Shown here: piece by piece, positions 6,799-7,757 of the stretch
Numbering within the stretch: position 1 is the stretch's first letter
Layout of the letters: each line of letters begins with the position of its first letter
Source: Demequinaceae bacterium UBA4004
GTDB taxonomy: Bacteria; Actinomycetota; Actinomycetes; Actinomycetales; Demequinaceae
Direction of reading: 5' to 3'
Assembly (NCBI GenBank): GCA_002384765.1
Contig: DGBM01000056.1
Coordinates: 1,947-9,703 of the forward strand
DNA: 7,757 nt
The notes under the pieces: model-generated
Told to the model about the DNA's origin: nothing
The model's input: only the letters and a program-made list of their open reading frames with translations
The model's database searches: none
Position numbers and translations under genes: made by a program

Positions 6799-7292
6799 CC
6801 ACCGAGGAGGCACTCGACGGCGCTCCGGCGCAGATTGCCGCGCTGTTCGCGCCGATTCCCAACGGCAAGGTGCTTGCGGCCCTGTGTGCGCTCAACGGGT
6901 TCGGAGCCCAGGTCTTGGAGACCTCTGCCGGGGCGATGGCGGTGTTGGACGACGCCACCCCCGACAGCCTCCACGGTGCCGCCCGTTCCGTGTCGAGCTT
7001 CGCGAAGGATCGGCCGCTGGTCGCCATGGAACGACGCGATGGCCAGATCACGGTGTGGCGTTACCTGGCGGGGCAGCGCGGCGAGACCCTCCCACCGGGC
7101 CTGGCGCTCAATGATGCGCCCGGCGTGGTCACGACGTTGATGACGGGGGCGCAGACCATCGCGGACGTCGCGGTCACTCACGAGGACAAGGTTTTCGACG
7201 CTCACATGGGCCGCATCGCGGCCTTCAGGCAGTTGCGCAAGCTGTCCGCCCAGGCCAAGCGCGAGGCGAAGGCGCAGGCGGACAGGCCCTGA
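6795..7292 (+). CDS. Protein of unknown function within the his cluster
   Basis: A 165-residue protein whose family I do not recognise. Its reality is supported by the ATGA overlap with hisB, a Shine-Dalgarno-like AAGGGGG, and GC-rich third positions like its neighbours. The N-terminal part (about 10-50) is alanine- and leucine-rich and suggests alternating helices and strands. The middle (70-95) contains a hydrophilic strand-like stretch with VWRYLAG. The last 25 residues form a basic, alanine-rich likely helix (Arg140, Arg145, Arg148, Lys149, Lys155, Arg156, Lys159) that could bind nucleic acid or another protein. There is no signal peptide, membrane segment, cysteine pair or recognisable catalytic motif. 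It appears cytoplasmic. I have the impression that related actinobacteria also carry a hypothetical gene between hisB and hisH, but I cannot check this. A role in histidine synthesis or its control is inferred from position only. Confidence 0.8.
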   Translation: MTTEEALDGAPAQIAALFAPIPNGKVLAALCALNGFGAQVLETSAGAMAVLDDATPDSLHGAARSVSSFAKDRPLVAMERRDGQITVWRYLAGQRGETLPPGLALNDAPGVVTTLMTGAQTIADVAVTHEDKVFDAHMGRIAAFRQLRKLSAQAKREAKAQADRP

Positions 7293-7297
7293 CGCCA

Positions 7298-7322
7298 GCG
7301 CCTGCGGGACCCTCCGCGGCGC
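7298..7322 (+). terminator. GC-rich hairpin before hisH, possible attenuator or weak terminator
   Basis: GCGCC and GCGG pair with CCGC and GGCGC to form a 9-bp stem with one bulged T (7303) and a 6-nt loop. It begins 5 nt after the stop of the unassigned gene and ends 5 nt before the TAGAAT box of hisH. There is no T-tract, so classical termination is doubtful. It could reduce read-through into hisH or stabilise the upstream transcript's 3' end. Confidence 0.4.
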
Positions 7323-7327
7323 GCCGT

Positions 7328-7333
7328 TAGAAT
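7328..7333 (+). promoter_or_regulatory. Candidate -10 box of hisH (leaderless)
   Basis: TAGAAT is a good TANNNT match and ends 6 nt before the hisH ATG. No Shine-Dalgarno sequence precedes the start. Box and spacing mirror those of hisC, which supports a leaderless hisH transcript starting at or near 7340. Confidence 0.65.
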
Positions 7334-7339
7334 CGCCGC

Positions 7340-7757
7340 ATGCCCACGGTGACTGTTCTTGACTATGGCTTTGGCAACGTGCGATCCGCGGTGCGCGCCC
7401 TTGAGCACGTGGGCGCCGACGTGACGCTCACCGCCGACCGGGCCGCCGCCGAGAACGCGGACGGCCTCGTGGTTCCCGGCGTGGGCGCCTTCGCGGCCGT
7501 CATGGAGGGGCTGCGCGGAGTCCGCGGCGACCAGATCGTGGAGCGGCGTCTGGCCGGCGGACGACCCGTGCTGGGGATCTGCGTGGGCATGCAAGTGATG
7601 TTTGAGCGCGGCGTCGAGCACGGCGAGGATGTCGCTGGCCTGGATCAGTGGCCCGGCGTTGTCGAGCGACTGCGCACGTCGAGAGTGCCCAACATGGGAT
7701 GGGCGCACGTCGAGTCGGCCGAAGGCACCGGGTTGTTCAAGGGCATCGAGGATGAGC
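7340..7757 (+). CDS. hisH: Imidazole glycerol phosphate synthase, glutamine amidotransferase subunit (cut by right edge)
   Basis: Class I glutaminase that releases ammonia from glutamine and passes it to HisF, which forms imidazole glycerol phosphate and AICAR. The first 139 residues of a family of about 200-215 are visible. Motifs are LDYGFGNVRS (7-16), the oxyanion-type loop VPGVGAF (45-51), the nucleophile Cys81 in GICVGMQ (79-85) and VPNMGW near residue 125. The catalytic His and Glu lie beyond the edge. The ATG at 7340 is chosen because the first beta-strand (VTVLDYG) starts at residue 4 and because of the TAGAAT box 6 nt upstream. It is separated from the preceding gene by 47 nt, in contrast to the overlapping hisC-hisB-unknown gene unit. 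hisA/priA and hisF would be expected further right but cannot be seen. Confidence 0.95.
   Translation, partial: MPTVTVLDYGFGNVRSAVRALEHVGADVTLTADRAAAENADGLVVPGVGAFAAVMEGLRGVRGDQIVERRLAGGRPVLGICVGMQVMFERGVEHGEDVAGLDQWPGVVERLRTSRVPNMGWAHVESAEGTGLFKGIEDE

Overview
The window comes from a high-GC bacterial chromosome, most likely an actinomycete. The partial DnaE is of the DnaE1 type. HisD and HisH read like their mycobacterial counterparts, from memory of those families. Three genes start just downstream of a TANNNT box in the actinobacterial leaderless style. A member of the Micrococcales or a relative is my inference; the sequence alone does not settle the genus. There is no phage, insertion sequence, CRISPR, tRNA or rRNA signal. 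The content is core metabolism and replication.

Layout. Positions 1-2091 (+) hold the C-terminal 696 residues of the replicative DNA polymerase III alpha subunit (dnaE), cut by the left edge. A convergent gene at 2088-3581 (-) encodes a 497-residue nitronate monooxygenase-like flavoprotein; the two stop codons overlap in one CTAG tetranucleotide. Positions 3582-3712 form the only sizeable intergenic region (131 nt). It holds the flavoprotein's ribosome binding site, a perfect 7-4-7 palindrome that looks like a repressor operator, and the hisD promoter box. From 3713 to the right edge there is a histidine biosynthesis cluster on the + strand: hisD, hisC, hisB, a small gene of unknown function, and hisH (cut by the right edge).

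How the genes work together. HisB dehydrates imidazole glycerol phosphate, HisC transaminates the product, and HisD oxidises histidinol to histidine. HisH is the glutaminase half of the HisFH synthase that makes imidazole glycerol phosphate. HisB here lacks the histidinol-phosphatase domain found in the E. coli protein, so that step must be encoded elsewhere. hisC-hisB and hisB-unknown gene overlap by ATGA and carry Shine-Dalgarno sequences, so they are probably translationally coupled. By contrast hisD, hisC and hisH each start 6-7 nt after a TAGNNT box and hisC and hisH lack a Shine-Dalgarno sequence. The cluster therefore looks like a series of leaderless transcription starts rather than one simple operon. 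Ahead of hisC and hisH the same module occurs: stop codon, 5 nt, GC-rich hairpin, 4-5 nt, TAGA(A/C)T, 6 nt, ATG.

I see no clearly new biological system. The points most worth a second look are the repeated hairpin plus leaderless-promoter module, the operator in front of the flavoprotein gene, the unassigned gene inside the his cluster, and the cysteine-containing C-terminal part of the flavoprotein.
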